NCBI RefSeq assembly: GCF_900107375.1
Contig: NZ_FNPT01000002.1
Span: forward strand, 306,690 to 370,689
DNA length: 64,000 bases
Direction of reading: 5' to 3'
Source: Lysobacter sp. yr284
GTDB lineage: Bacteria > Pseudomonadota > Gammaproteobacteria > Xanthomonadales > Xanthomonadaceae
Of the stretch, positions 26,419 through 34,122 are shown one piece after another (the first letter of the stretch is position 1; the number at the start of each line of letters is the position of its first letter). The position numbers and the translations under genes were made by a program. The notes under the pieces were generated by a model, which made no database searches, was not told where the DNA came from, and was given only the letters and a program-made list of their open reading frames with translations.

Positions 26419-26895
26419 ATGGCGCGACCCGATTCGTCCGCGACGCCCGCGGCCTGCTCCCCGGCGCGGTTCGCCTTGTCCGAAACCGCGTTCGAGATCG
26501 CGCCGCTGCGCGAGGCCCTGCTCAGCGCCCAGGCCGGCGCCTACGCCAGCTTCGAAGGCTGGGTGCGCGACCACCACGGCAGCCGCGCGGTGCTGGGCCT
26601 GCGTTATGAAAGCTACGCCGAGCTGGCGTCGAGCGAAGGCGCGAAGATCATCGTCGAGGCGCTGGAGCGCTTCGCCATCGTCGAGGCGCGCTGCGTGCAC
26701 CGGGTCGGCGAGCTGGGCATCGGAGAGCTGGCGGTGTGGGTCGGCGTCAGCGCGGCGCATCGCGACGCGGCGTTCGCGGCGTGCCGCTACATCATCGACG
26801 AGACCAAGGCGCGGGTGCCGATCTGGAAGCGCGAGCGCTATGCCGACGGCGAGGCGGATTGGTTGCATCCGCCGCCGCCCGGGGCGGGTTCGTAA
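26419..26895 (+). CDS. moaE: Molybdopterin synthase catalytic subunit MoaE
   Basis: Large subunit that pairs with MoaD to insert two sulfurs into cPMP. The 158 residues include AGAYASFEGWVRDHHGSRAV (about 38-57), LRYESYAELA, CVHRVGELGIGELAVWVGVS, and the catalytic lysine region CRYIIDETKARVPIWKRERY (about 124-143). It has an extra N-terminal tail of about 20 residues. It ends the operon; a palindromic element follows directly. Confidence 0.95.
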   Translation: MARPDSSATPAACSPARFALSETAFEIAPLREALLSAQAGAYASFEGWVRDHHGSRAVLGLRYESYAELASSEGAKIIVEALERFAIVEARCVHRVGELGIGELAVWVGVSAAHRDAAFAACRYIIDETKARVPIWKRERYADGEADWLHPPPPGAGS

Positions 26896-26907
26896 GGATC
26901 GGGTCGC

Positions 26908-26990
26908 AAGGCATCGGGGCTGAAGCCCCTCCCACACCAGCCGCCGCGGCGCTGCGTACTTGTGGGAGGGGCTTCAGCCCCGACGCTTTT
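26908..26990. repeat. REPIN-like paired palindromic element, family B, copy 2
   Basis: Arms GCATCGGGGCTGAAGCCCCT (26911, on to CCCACA) and TGTGGGAGGGGCTTCAGCCC (26961, on to CGACGCTTTT) flank about 25 bases. It is the same family as 18635-18724 with compensatory differences between the arms (GGCCTTC in one copy, GGGCTTC in the other), which supports selection for the hairpin. It lies 13 bases after moaE and could act as terminator. Confidence 0.78.
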
Positions 26991-27091
26991 GTCCCAGGCG
27001 AGGCCGTGCGCACCGCGCTTGCGCCGGCACATGCCCGCGCCGGCGCGATGGGTTAGCGTCGAAAGCCCCGCATCCGCATCGAGGAGCCGCC

Positions 27092-28099
27092 ATGCCCCTG
27101 CGCTCACTGTGCCTGTCCTGGCTGTTGCTCGCCGCGTGTCCCGCGATGTCCGGCGAGTTGTTGGTCGGCAACAAATCCGCCGACACCGTCTGGCGGCTGT
27201 CGCTCGAAGACGGCCGCAAGCTCGGCGAATTCCCGACGCGCAAGGCGCCGCACGAGATCGTCGTCGCGCCCGACGGCAAGACCGCGCTGGTCGCCAACTA
27301 CGGCGCCAGCGACGCCGCCGGAAACACCCTCAGCGTGCTCGACCTGCGCGGCAAGGCGCCGCCGCGGATCGTCGAACTCGGCCGCCACGGCCGCCCGCAC
27401 GGCCTGCGCTTCCTGCCCGGCGGGCGCGAGGCGCTGGCGACCGCCGAGGCCTCGCAGCATCTGTTGCGCATCGACGTGGCGAGCGGCCGGATCGTCGCCG
27501 AGATCGCGCTCGGCGAAGGCAAGGGCCACATGGTCGCGGTCGCCGCCGACGGCAAGAGCGCGTATGTCACCAAGGTCGATCGCGGCACGCTCAGCCGCAT
27601 CGATCTCGCCGACAACCGCAAAGTCGCGGAAGTCGACGCCGGCGCGGGCGCCGAGGGCGTCGCAGTGCGGCCGGGCAGCGGCGAGGTCTGGGTCAGCAAC
27701 CGCGAGGCCGGCACGGTCAGCGTGCACCAGCCGCAGACGCTGGCGGTCCTGCGCACCTTGCCCAGCCCCGGCTTCCCGATCCGGGTCGCGTTCACCGCCG
27801 ACGGCCGCCACGCCCTGGTCAGCAACGCGCGCGCGGCGACGCTGTCGGTGTTCGACGCGCAGCGCAAACGGCCGCTGGCGACGGTGGCGCTGAGCCGCGA
27901 CGGCGCGCAGTACCGCGACACCATGCTCGGGCGCGCCGCGCTGCCGATCGGCGTGGTCGCCGACCCGGCCGGGTCGCGGGTGTACGTGGCGATCAGCGGC
28001 GGCGACGAGGTCGCGGTGATCGACCGCAAGACTTGGAAGCCGGTGGCGTACTGGAAGACCGGGCGCGAGCCCGATGCGGTGGCGGTGGTCGCGGATTGA
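27092..28099 (+). CDS. Exported YVTN-type beta-propeller protein
   Basis: A 335-residue periplasmic or secreted protein. The signal peptide covers about 1-20 (LCLSWLLLAACPAMSGE). The repeats have the YVTN/NHL pattern: NKSADTVWRLSLEDGRKLGE, APDGKTALVANYG, AADGKSAYVTKVDRGTLSRI, RPGSGEVWVSNREAGTVSV, TADGRHALVSNARAATLSV and ADPAGSRVYVAISGGDEVAV. That is about seven blades. Such proteins bind partners or cofactors; no enzymatic residues can be named. GAGGAG at 27081-27086 is a good ribosome site. Monocistronic. Confidence 0.85.
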   Translation: MPLRSLCLSWLLLAACPAMSGELLVGNKSADTVWRLSLEDGRKLGEFPTRKAPHEIVVAPDGKTALVANYGASDAAGNTLSVLDLRGKAPPRIVELGRHGRPHGLRFLPGGREALATAEASQHLLRIDVASGRIVAEIALGEGKGHMVAVAADGKSAYVTKVDRGTLSRIDLADNRKVAEVDAGAGAEGVAVRPGSGEVWVSNREAGTVSVHQPQTLAVLRTLPSPGFPIRVAFTADGRHALVSNARAATLSVFDAQRKRPLATVALSRDGAQYRDTMLGRAALPIGVVADPAGSRVYVAISGGDEVAVIDRKTWKPVAYWKTGREPDAVAVVAD

Positions 28100-28188
28100 G
28101 TGCGGCGCGGCGGGCGCGGCCCGATGCGTCCGCCCGCCGGGCCCGGCGCGTTCCGGTTCGCAAGCCGTGCGCGCTTCGCGATCCGCTG

Positions 28189-28210
28189 CCTCTCCCGCTG
28201 GCGGGAGAGG
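28189..28210. repeat. Palindrome CCTCTCCCGC-TG-GCGGGAGAGG
   Basis: Perfect 10-bp inverted repeat with a 2-base loop, about 90 bases after the beta-propeller gene, followed by GCTGGGGCGAGGG. This type of sequence is a common dispersed repeat in this bacterial group. It may act as terminator but lacks a T-run. Confidence 0.6.
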
Positions 28211-28267
28211 GCTGGGGCGAGGGCCCGCCTGCGCTCGAACCGGCGAATCCGGCCCTGCAAAAAGGCG

Positions 28268-28376
28268 GCGGCCCCGCAAGCGTGACTCCGGCGCCCGAAT
28301 CAACCGATACCGTTGCTGCCTTCCGGCCCTGGCGGGATTTTCGATCTATCGTCGCGGAGGCGCCAACGGGGCCACC
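28268..28376 (-). ncRNA. ffs: Signal recognition particle 4.5S RNA
   Basis: Read on the minus strand, the sequence begins GGTGGCCCCGTTGGCG and ends GCGGGGCCGCC, so the ends pair. The hairpin tip has the bacterial SRP signature AGGGCCGGAAGGCAGCAAC (about 28312-28332), the GGAA tetraloop plus the asymmetric Ffh-binding loop. The length of about 109 nt fits 4.5S RNA. CTTTTTG follows as terminator. It lies near dnaX, a position I recall for other gammaproteobacteria. Confidence 0.93.
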
Positions 28377-28687
28377 ATAGGATCTTGCGTCGGCGGCGGG
28401 GCTCGCGCGGGGCGGGCCGGAACGCTACCGGAGGGGCGGCATTCTGCACCAAGCGGCAGTGCGGCGCAAACGCGCGCGGCGAGCGCAGCGGCGGGGGCTT
28501 GCGGACCGATGCCTCGCTTTGCGGCGCGGGCCGTCCCGATGCGCGCAGCGCGCGGCCGCCGACGCTCAAGACCGCGCGAGCGCATCGCCGCGGTCTGCGG
28601 ACAACGTCGAGAATCGCAGCCCGCGTGCGTGCCGGTGGCTGCGCGATCGCGCAGGCGGCCGTCCGCGAATGCGCGCGCCGGAAAACG
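28377..28687. other. Stretch between ffs and tRNA-Ser(GGA)
   Basis: About 310 bases with no supported gene. It contains the upstream region of ffs (minus strand); no clear -35/-10 pair is seen. Very GC-rich. Confidence 0.4.
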
Positions 28688-28715
28688 AAAAGCCCCCGAT
28701 CGCTCGGGGGCTTTT
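28685..28715 (-). terminator. Terminator of tRNA-Ser(GGA)
   Basis: Stem AGCCCCCGA / TCGGGGGCT with a 4-base loop, flanked by A and T runs so it can work on both strands. On the minus strand it follows the tRNA CCA by about 10 bases. Confidence 0.88.
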
Positions 28716-28724
28716 GCGCGGATC

Positions 28725-28817
28725 TGGCGGAGAGAGGGGGATTCGAACCCCCGAAGCGCGGTTTAGACGCTTACACACTTTCCAGGCGTGCTCCTTCAAC
28801 CACTCGGACACCTCTCC
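28725..28817 (-). tRNA. tRNA-Ser (anticodon GGA)
   Basis: 93-nt class II tRNA with acceptor GGAGAGG/TCTCTCC (one G-U pair), encoded CCA and discriminator G. The anticodon loop CTGGAAA gives GGA (UCC/UCU codons). It has a long variable arm and T arm GGTTCGAATCC. Divergent from dnaX. Confidence 0.97.
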
Positions 28818-29083
28818 GGAGCCTGACGGGCCGCCGAGGCGGGCCGTGCAGGGCCGGGAATTCTAGCCGGCGCCGCGCCGGGGGACAAGTTGTGCCGATG
28901 CGGCCCGCTCCGGGACCGATCGCGCCTGGGGAGCGAGGGTGGGGCATGGCACAATGCCGGACCGGTCCGCGCGCGCTGCGCCGCCGGCCGGCCCGACCCC
29001 GCCGCGGCGGCGTCGCCGGCCTCCCGTCGCGGTCGCCAGGCGCCCGCGGACCGTCTCCCGCCACCACCGTGTCCAAGGATCCG

Positions 29084-31627
29084 ATGTCCTATCTCGTCCT
29101 CGCCCGCAAATGGCGCCCCAAGCGTTTCGCCGAACTGGTCGGGCAGGAGCACGTGGTGCGCGCGCTGACCAACGCGCTGAGCACCGGACGCGTGCACCAC
29201 GCCTTCCTGTTCACCGGCACCCGCGGCGTGGGCAAAACCACGATCGCGCGCATCTTCGCCAAGTCGCTGAACTGCGAGCAGGGCACCTCGGCCGATCCGT
29301 GCGGCGAGTGCAACGCCTGCCGCGACATCGACGCCGGCCGCTTCATCGACCTGCTGGAAATCGACGCCGCCAGCAACACCGGCGTGGACGACGTGCGCGA
29401 GGTGATCGACAACGCGCAGTACATGCCCAGCCGCGGACGGGTCAAGGTCTACCTGATCGACGAAGTCCACATGCTGTCCAAGTCGGCCTTCAACGCGTTG
29501 CTCAAGACGCTGGAGGAGCCGCCGGGGCACGTGAAGTTCCTGCTCGCCACCACCGACCCGCAGAAGCTGCCGGTGACGGTGCTCTCGCGCTGCCTGCAGT
29601 TCAACCTCAAGCGCCTGGACGAGCAGCAGATCGCCGGGCAGATGACCCGGATCCTGGCGGCGGAGGAGATTCCGGCCGAGGACGCGGCAATCCGCCAGCT
29701 GGCCAAGGCCGCCGACGGCAGCCTGCGCGACGGTCTGTCGCTGCTCGACCAGGCCATCGCCTACGGCGGCGCCGGCGCCGAGCAGGCGCTGCAGGGCGCG
29801 GCGGTGGCGGCGATGCTCGGCTCGGTCGACCGCACCCGCGTCGGCGCGGTGCTGTCGGCGCTGGCGCAGGGCGACGGCCGCCGCCTGCTCGACGAGGTCG
29901 CGACGCTGGCCGAGTTCTCGCCCGACTGGGGCAACGTGCTGGAATCGCTCGGCGACGCGCTGCACCGGATCCAGGTGCGGCAGCTGGTGCCGGAGGCGGC
30001 GGTCGAGGCCGACGGCGTCGACGTCGACGCGCTGGCCGCGCAGCTGCGGCCCGAGTTGGTGCAGCTGTGGTACCAGATGAGCCTGGGCGGCCGCCGTGAC
30101 CTGCCGCTGGCGCCGAGCCCGCGCGCGGGTTTCGAGATGAGCGTGCTGCGCATGCTCGCGTTCCGGCCCGGCGCGGGCGGCGATGCCGCGCCGCCGTCGG
30201 GAGCGGGCGGTCGCGGCGAACCGGCGCGCGCGGCCAATGCCGCGGCGCAGGCGGCCGCGGCGATGCGCGAGATGGGCGGCGGGCCGCGCGCCGCTGCCGC
30301 TGCCGCTGTCGAGGCGGCACCGCCCGCGCTGGCGGTGCGCGAAGCGCGCCCGGCCTATGTGGCCGGCGAGGGCGACGGCGACGATGCGCCGCCGTGGGCG
30401 CCGGTGGCGACGCCGGCCAAGACCGAGGCCGCGCTGAAGCCTGCGGCCGCGCCGCCGCCGAATCCGCTGCGCGACGCCGCGCCTGGACGCGCGTTGCCGG
30501 CGATGTCGAATCCGTTCGAGGACGCTGCGCGCGATCCGACGCCTGCCGCCGCGCCGAAACCTGCGCCGCCGGCGCGCGCCAATCCGTTCGAGGACGATTC
30601 GCGCGACGCGGCGCCGGTCGCTGCGCCGACGCCCGCGTCGCCGGCCCGCGCCAACCCGTTCGAGGACGATCCGCGCGACGCGGCGCCGGTCGCTGCGCCG
30701 ACGCCTGCGCCGCCGGCCCGCGCCAACCCGTTCGAGGACGATCCGCGCGACGCGGCCCCGGCCGCTGCGCCGACGCCCGCGCCGCCGGCCCGTACCAACC
30801 CGTTCGAGGGCGCTGCGCGCGAAGCCGCACCGGTCGCCGCAGCGAAGCCCGCGCCGCCGGCCCGCGTCAATCCGTTCGAGGACGATCCGCGCGATGCGGC
30901 CCCGGCCGCCGCGCCGAAGCCCGCGCCGCTGGCCCGCACCAACCCGTTCGAGGACGCTGCGCGCGAAGCCGCACCGGTCGCCGCAGCGAAGCCCGCGCCG
31001 GCGGCCCGCGCCAATCCGTTCGAGGACGATCCGCGCGATGCCGACCAGCTCGCCGCCGCCTCGTCCGCGCCCGGCCCGATGTTCGAGGACGACCCGCGCG
31101 ACGCGCCGCCGCCGCGCGCGGGCGCACCCGTGCGCCCGGCGCCCGCCGCGCGCGAGGACCTCCTCGCCGCGGCCGAGCCGATCACCATGCCCGCGCGCGC
31201 CGCCGCGCCGGCCGGCGGCGCCGGCATCGCCGACGACGGCGCCTGGCACGCGCTGATCGACGGCAGCGGCCTGCGCGGGCCGGCCCGGATCCTGGCCGAG
31301 CACGCCGCCTTCCTCGGCTACGCCGACGGCGTGCTGACCCTGGCGCTGGGCCCGAACGACGAACACCTCAAGGCGCCGGCGCTGATCAAGCTGGTCGCCG
31401 ACGCGCTGGCCGCGCGACTGGGCGCGCCGCCGCAGATCCGCTTCGAGTCCGCGGCCGGCGGCCCCGGCAACGGCGAGTCGGTGCACGCGCGCAACCTGCG
31501 CGCGCGCGACGAGCGCCAGGCGCGCGCCGAGGACGTGTTCATGAACGATCCGGACGTGCGCCGGCTGATCGAGCAGTACGGCGCCCGGCTCGTGCCCGAC
31601 TCGATCCGCCCGTTCGACGAAGCCTGA
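29084..31627 (+). CDS. dnaX: DNA polymerase III subunits gamma/tau
   Basis: Clamp-loader ATPase and holoenzyme organiser. The 847 residues contain Walker A GTRGVGKT (45-52), zinc cysteines C64, C73, C76 and C79, Walker B LIDEVH (124-129) and SRC (168-170). The clamp-loader domains end near 370. Then comes a long Ala/Pro-rich linker holding eight 24-residue repeats beginning NPFED (residues about 476-667). The C-terminal tau domain (GAWHALIDGSGLRGPARILA onward) binds the polymerase alpha subunit. The start ATG follows AAGGA. I see no A-rich slippery heptamer, so no evidence for a frameshifted gamma form. It is followed by ebfC and recR, the classical order. Confidence 0.95.
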   Translation: MSYLVLARKWRPKRFAELVGQEHVVRALTNALSTGRVHHAFLFTGTRGVGKTTIARIFAKSLNCEQGTSADPCGECNACRDIDAGRFIDLLEIDAASNTGVDDVREVIDNAQYMPSRGRVKVYLIDEVHMLSKSAFNALLKTLEEPPGHVKFLLATTDPQKLPVTVLSRCLQFNLKRLDEQQIAGQMTRILAAEEIPAEDAAIRQLAKAADGSLRDGLSLLDQAIAYGGAGAEQALQGAAVAAMLGSVDRTRVGAVLSALAQGDGRRLLDEVATLAEFSPDWGNVLESLGDALHRIQVRQLVPEAAVEADGVDVDALAAQLRPELVQLWYQMSLGGRRDLPLAPSPRAGFEMSVLRMLAFRPGAGGDAAPPSGAGGRGEPARAANAAAQAAAAMREMGGGPRAAAAAAVEAAPPALAVREARPAYVAGEGDGDDAPPWAPVATPAKTEAALKPAAAPPPNPLRDAAPGRALPAMSNPFEDAARDPTPAAAPKPAPPARANPFEDDSRDAAPVAAPTPASPARANPFEDDPRDAAPVAAPTPAPPARANPFEDDPRDAAPAAAPTPAPPARTNPFEGAAREAAPVAAAKPAPPARVNPFEDDPRDAAPAAAPKPAPLARTNPFEDAAREAAPVAAAKPAPAARANPFEDDPRDADQLAAASSAPGPMFEDDPRDAPPPRAGAPVRPAPAAREDLLAAAEPITMPARAAAPAGGAGIADDGAWHALIDGSGLRGPARILAEHAAFLGYADGVLTLALGPNDEHLKAPALIKLVADALAARLGAPPQIRFESAAGGPGNGESVHARNLRARDERQARAEDVFMNDPDVRRLIEQYGARLVPDSIRPFDEA
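30509..31084 (+). repeat. 72-bp tandem repeat inside dnaX (8 units)
   Basis: Units start at 30509, 30581, 30653, 30725, 30797, 30869, 30941 and 31013, all exactly 72 bases apart and in frame. Each encodes 24 residues of type NPFEDDPRDAAPxAAPxPAP plus PARA/T. The last unit is degenerate and a ninth half-unit (MFEDDPRDAPP) follows. Near identity of some neighbours suggests recent expansion. Confidence 0.93.
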
Positions 31628-31845
31628 CGGACCGGCGCGGCCGCCCTTGCGCGCGGCCGCCGCCGGCCCAACACCTGTAGCGTCGGCGCGGCGTGCCACA
31701 CTCGCCGCGCGCGATCCGCCGCGGCGGCCGCCCGGACCGCCCGACGGGCCGGCGCCGCATGCGGCCGGCCCGAGCGGCCGGTTCGCCGTCCGCGCCGCAC
31801 CGACCCGATCACCGAACCCTTCACGAAAACAGCAGGACCACCACC

Positions 31846-32166
31846 ATGCGCGGCAACATCGCCCAACTCATGCAACAGGCGCAGAAGATGCAGGAAAACG
31901 TGCAGCGCGCCCAGGAAGAACTGGCCAAGATCGAAGTCACCGGCAGCGCCGGCGGCGGCATGGTCAGCATCACCGTCACCGGCCGCATGGAGTGCCGCAA
32001 GGTGCGCATCGACCCGAGCGTGCTGAGCGACCAGGAAATGGTCGAGGACCTGATCGCCGCGGCCTTCAACGACGCGGTCAACAAGATCAACGCCGAGTCG
32101 CAGGCGAAGATGTCGGCGGCCACCGCCGGCATGCCGATGCCGCCCGGCATGAAGCTGCCGTTCTGA
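31846..32166 (+). CDS. ebfC: Nucleoid-associated protein, YbaB/EbfC family
   Basis: Small dimeric DNA-binding protein, 106 residues. Family residues are clear: [20 protein letters not shown] (about 4-23), [20 protein letters not shown] (about 36-55), [16 protein letters not shown] and a final [11 protein letters not shown]. The ATG at 31846 is chosen because the conserved MRGNIAQLM start follows. It lies between dnaX and recR, the usual context, where it may affect recombination or global gene expression. Confidence 0.95.
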   Translation: MRGNIAQLMQQAQKMQENVQRAQEELAKIEVTGSAGGGMVSITVTGRMECRKVRIDPSVLSDQEMVEDLIAAAFNDAVNKINAESQAKMSAATAGMPMPPGMKLPF

Positions 32167-32185
32167 GCGGGCGGAGCTGACACCC

Positions 32186-32419
32186 ATGGGTTTCCATATC
32201 GGTATCACCGCCGCGCTGGTCGCCGCCGGCTTGCTCGGCCTGGACCTGTACGCCACCTGGGCGGTCTGGCGCGAGCCGGACCTCACCGGCGCGCAGAAAG
32301 GCCTGCAGTCGGCGATGGTCTGGCTGCTGCCGCTGCTGGGCGCGATCGTCGTGCTCAACGTGGTGCGCTCGATGAACCGCGAGCCGACCGCGCGCAGCAC
32401 CTTCACTCCCTCCGAGTGA
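32186..32419 (+). CDS. Small two-helix membrane protein, unknown function
   Basis: A 77-residue protein with two hydrophobic segments: about 5-24 ([20 protein letters not shown]) and about 43-60 ([18 protein letters not shown]). A short polar loop [13 protein letters not shown] lies between, and a charged tail ends at SE. The loop-plus-second-helix pattern resembles phospholipase D nuclease N-terminal-like or YqaE-like small proteins, but I cannot name the family. It sits between ebfC and recR with 19- and 31-base gaps, so it is part of the same transcript. Confidence 0.7.
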   Translation: MGFHIGITAALVAAGLLGLDLYATWAVWREPDLTGAQKGLQSAMVWLLPLLGAIVVLNVVRSMNREPTARSTFTPSE

Positions 32420-32450
32420 ACGCCGCTGCCGCCGCGACGGGCGCGCGCGC

Positions 32451-33044
32451 ATGAGCAGCGCCCTGCTCGAACAACTGATCGACGCGCTGCGGGTGCTGCC
32501 CGGCGTGGGCCAGAAATCGGCCCAGCGCATGGCCTACCACCTGCTCGAGCGCGAGCGCGCCGGCGGCCAGCGGCTGTCGCAAGCGCTCAGCGAGGCGATC
32601 GAGAAGATCGGCCACTGCGTGCGCTGCCGCGACTTCAGCGAAACCGAGGTCTGCCCGACCTGCGCCAGCGCCGCGCGCGACGCGCACTTGCTGTGCGCGG
32701 TGGAATCGCCGGCCGACCGGCTGGCGATCGAGCAGGCCACCGGCTACCGCGGCCTGTACTTCGTGCTGCAGGGCCGGCTCAGCCCGCTCGACGGCATCGG
32801 CCCGCGCGAACTCGGCCTGGACTCGCTGGCCGCGCGCCTGGCCGAGGGCGAGGTGCAGGAGCTGATCATCGCCACCAATCCCACCGTGGAAGGCGAGGCC
32901 ACTGCGCATTACCTGGCGCAACTGGCGCGCCAGCACGCGGTCAAGCCGAGCCGGCTGGCGCACGGCGTGCCGCTGGGCGGCGAGCTGGAATACGTGGACC
33001 GCGGCACGCTGTCGCATGCGTTCGGCAGCCGGACCGAGGTGTGA
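32451..33044 (+). CDS. recR: Recombination protein RecR
   Basis: Works with RecF and RecO to load RecA at gaps. The 197 residues contain the helix-hairpin-helix [17 protein letters not shown] (16-32). The zinc finger has C56, C59, C68 and C71 (CVRC...CPTC). The Toprim domain includes [16 protein letters not shown] and [18 protein letters not shown]. The C-terminal Walker B-like [20 protein letters not shown] is conserved. Standard dnaX-ebfC-recR context. Confidence 0.96.
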   Translation: MSSALLEQLIDALRVLPGVGQKSAQRMAYHLLERERAGGQRLSQALSEAIEKIGHCVRCRDFSETEVCPTCASAARDAHLLCAVESPADRLAIEQATGYRGLYFVLQGRLSPLDGIGPRELGLDSLAARLAEGEVQELIIATNPTVEGEATAHYLAQLARQHAVKPSRLAHGVPLGGELEYVDRGTLSHAFGSRTEV

Positions 33045-33151
33045 CGATGTTCGGGGTTCGGTCTCGGTTGCGGCGCCGCCCGCGGCCGGCGCGGTTGGGG
33101 TAACGGCGCGGCTGTTACGCTTCGCCGGTCCCGAGTCCCAACGAGCCCGCC

Positions 33152-33505
33152 ATGACCGACCCCACCATCTTCGGCAAGATCATCCGCCGCGAACTGCCGG
33201 CCGACATCGTCTACGAAGACGACGACCTGATCGCGTTCCGCGACATCGCTCCGCAAGCGCCGGTGCACGTGCTGTTCGTGCCGAAGACGCCGATCGCCAC
33301 GCTCAACGAACTCAAGCCCGAACAGGCCGCGGTGGTCGGCAAGCTCGCCTACGCCGCGGCCCAGTACGCCAAGCGCGAAGGCTTCGCCGAAGACGGCTAC
33401 CGCGTGGTCATGAACTGCAACGAGCACGGCGGCCAGACCGTGTTCCAGCTGCACCTGCACCTGCTCGCCGGCGACCATCTCGGCCGCTTCGGCACGCCGC
33501 GCTGA
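33152..33505 (+). CDS. HIT-family nucleotide hydrolase (HinT-like)
   Basis: A 117-residue histidine-triad protein that in its family hydrolyses adenosine phosphoramidates or nucleoside monophosphate adducts. The fold is clear: IFGKIIRRELPADIVYEDDD (6-25), FRDIAPQAPVHVLFVPK (29-45) and DGYRVVMNCNEHGGQTVFQL (81-100). The triad reads Q99-L-H101-L-H103-L-L, so the first His of the HxHxHxx motif is Gln while the nucleophilic middle His is kept. The family norm is HIHLHV. Activity may be altered. It ends at a bidirectional terminator. Confidence 0.88.
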   Translation: MTDPTIFGKIIRRELPADIVYEDDDLIAFRDIAPQAPVHVLFVPKTPIATLNELKPEQAAVVGKLAYAAAQYAKREGFAEDGYRVVMNCNEHGGQTVFQLHLHLLAGDHLGRFGTPR

Positions 33506-33571
33506 GCCGCGGCGGAGCGTCGGCGACGCGGGCTGCGTCGCCTGCGCGCGCAACCGCCGCCGCAAAACGAA

Positions 33572-33595
33572 CGAAGGCGCCCGCGGGCGCCTTCG
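33572..33595. terminator. Bidirectional terminator between HIT gene and slp
   Basis: Perfect stem CGAAGGCGCC / GGCGCCTTCG with a CGCG loop, located between convergent genes. Confidence 0.7.
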
Positions 33596-33633
33596 TCGCA
33601 TCCGGCCGGCGCGGCCTCAGCCGCGCGCGGGAT

Positions 33634-34122
33634 TCACCACCAGCCCCACCACGGCCACGGCGACGGACGCTCGATCACGTCGACCTGCTGGCGCACCGGC
33701 CACAGGTACACCACTTCGGCGTCGAGCTTGGGCAAACGGTAGTCGTACTCGCCGATGCGGCGCGATTCGAAGCCGTCGATGCGGCCGGTGAAGGTCACCT
33801 CGCGGTTCTTCTCGAACAGCGCCGGATCGTAGAACCCGGTGCGGCAGGCCAGGAAGCGGCCGCCGGTGTCGTCGGTCGCCCAGTACGGGCGGCCGGTGTC
33901 GCTCAGCCGGGTCGAGATCATCTCGAAACAGGTGCGGTTGGCCTGCGGCTCGACGCCGACGATGCGTCCGCCCCAGCGCACCACCGAACCGGTGGCGTCG
34001 CGGGCGGCCGCGTCGGACGGGGTGATCGGGGTGAACGCCCCCTGCAGCGGTTGGGGCGCGGTGGCGCAGGCGCCGAGCAGCGCGGCGCTTGCGGCTAACA
34101 AGGCAAGACGGAGGAGCTTCAT
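33634..34122 (-). CDS. Slp-family outer-membrane lipoprotein
   Basis: Exported lipoprotein of 162 residues. The signal peptide ends in lipobox LGAC with Cys19. The mature protein has the Slp pattern: VRWGGRIVGVEPQANRTCFE (about 49-68), LSDTGRPY, RFLACRTGFYDPALF and REVTFTGRIDGFESRRIGEY DYRLP-type end, then a Trp/Pro-rich tail (WPWWGWW). E. coli Slp is starvation-induced and anchored to the outer membrane. The ATG overlaps the end of the transglutaminase gene by 4 bases, so it is the last gene of that operon. Confidence 0.87.
   Translation of the reverse strand: MKLLRLALLAASAALLGACATAPQPLQGAFTPITPSDAAARDATGSVVRWGGRIVGVEPQANRTCFEMISTRLSDTGRPYWATDDTGGRFLACRTGFYDPALFEKNREVTFTGRIDGFESRRIGEYDYRLPKLDAEVVYLWPVRQQVDVIERPSPWPWWGWW

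Noticed and set aside
29084-31627. Programmed frameshift in dnaX making a gamma form
   Set aside because: I looked for an A-rich slippery heptamer with a downstream hairpin at the end of the clamp-loader domains and saw none; not excluded experimentally.
28796-31699. 967-codon minus-strand frame opposite dnaX
   Set aside because: It mirrors the dnaX coding sequence including its tandem repeat and gives Arg/Gly-rich residues without homology.
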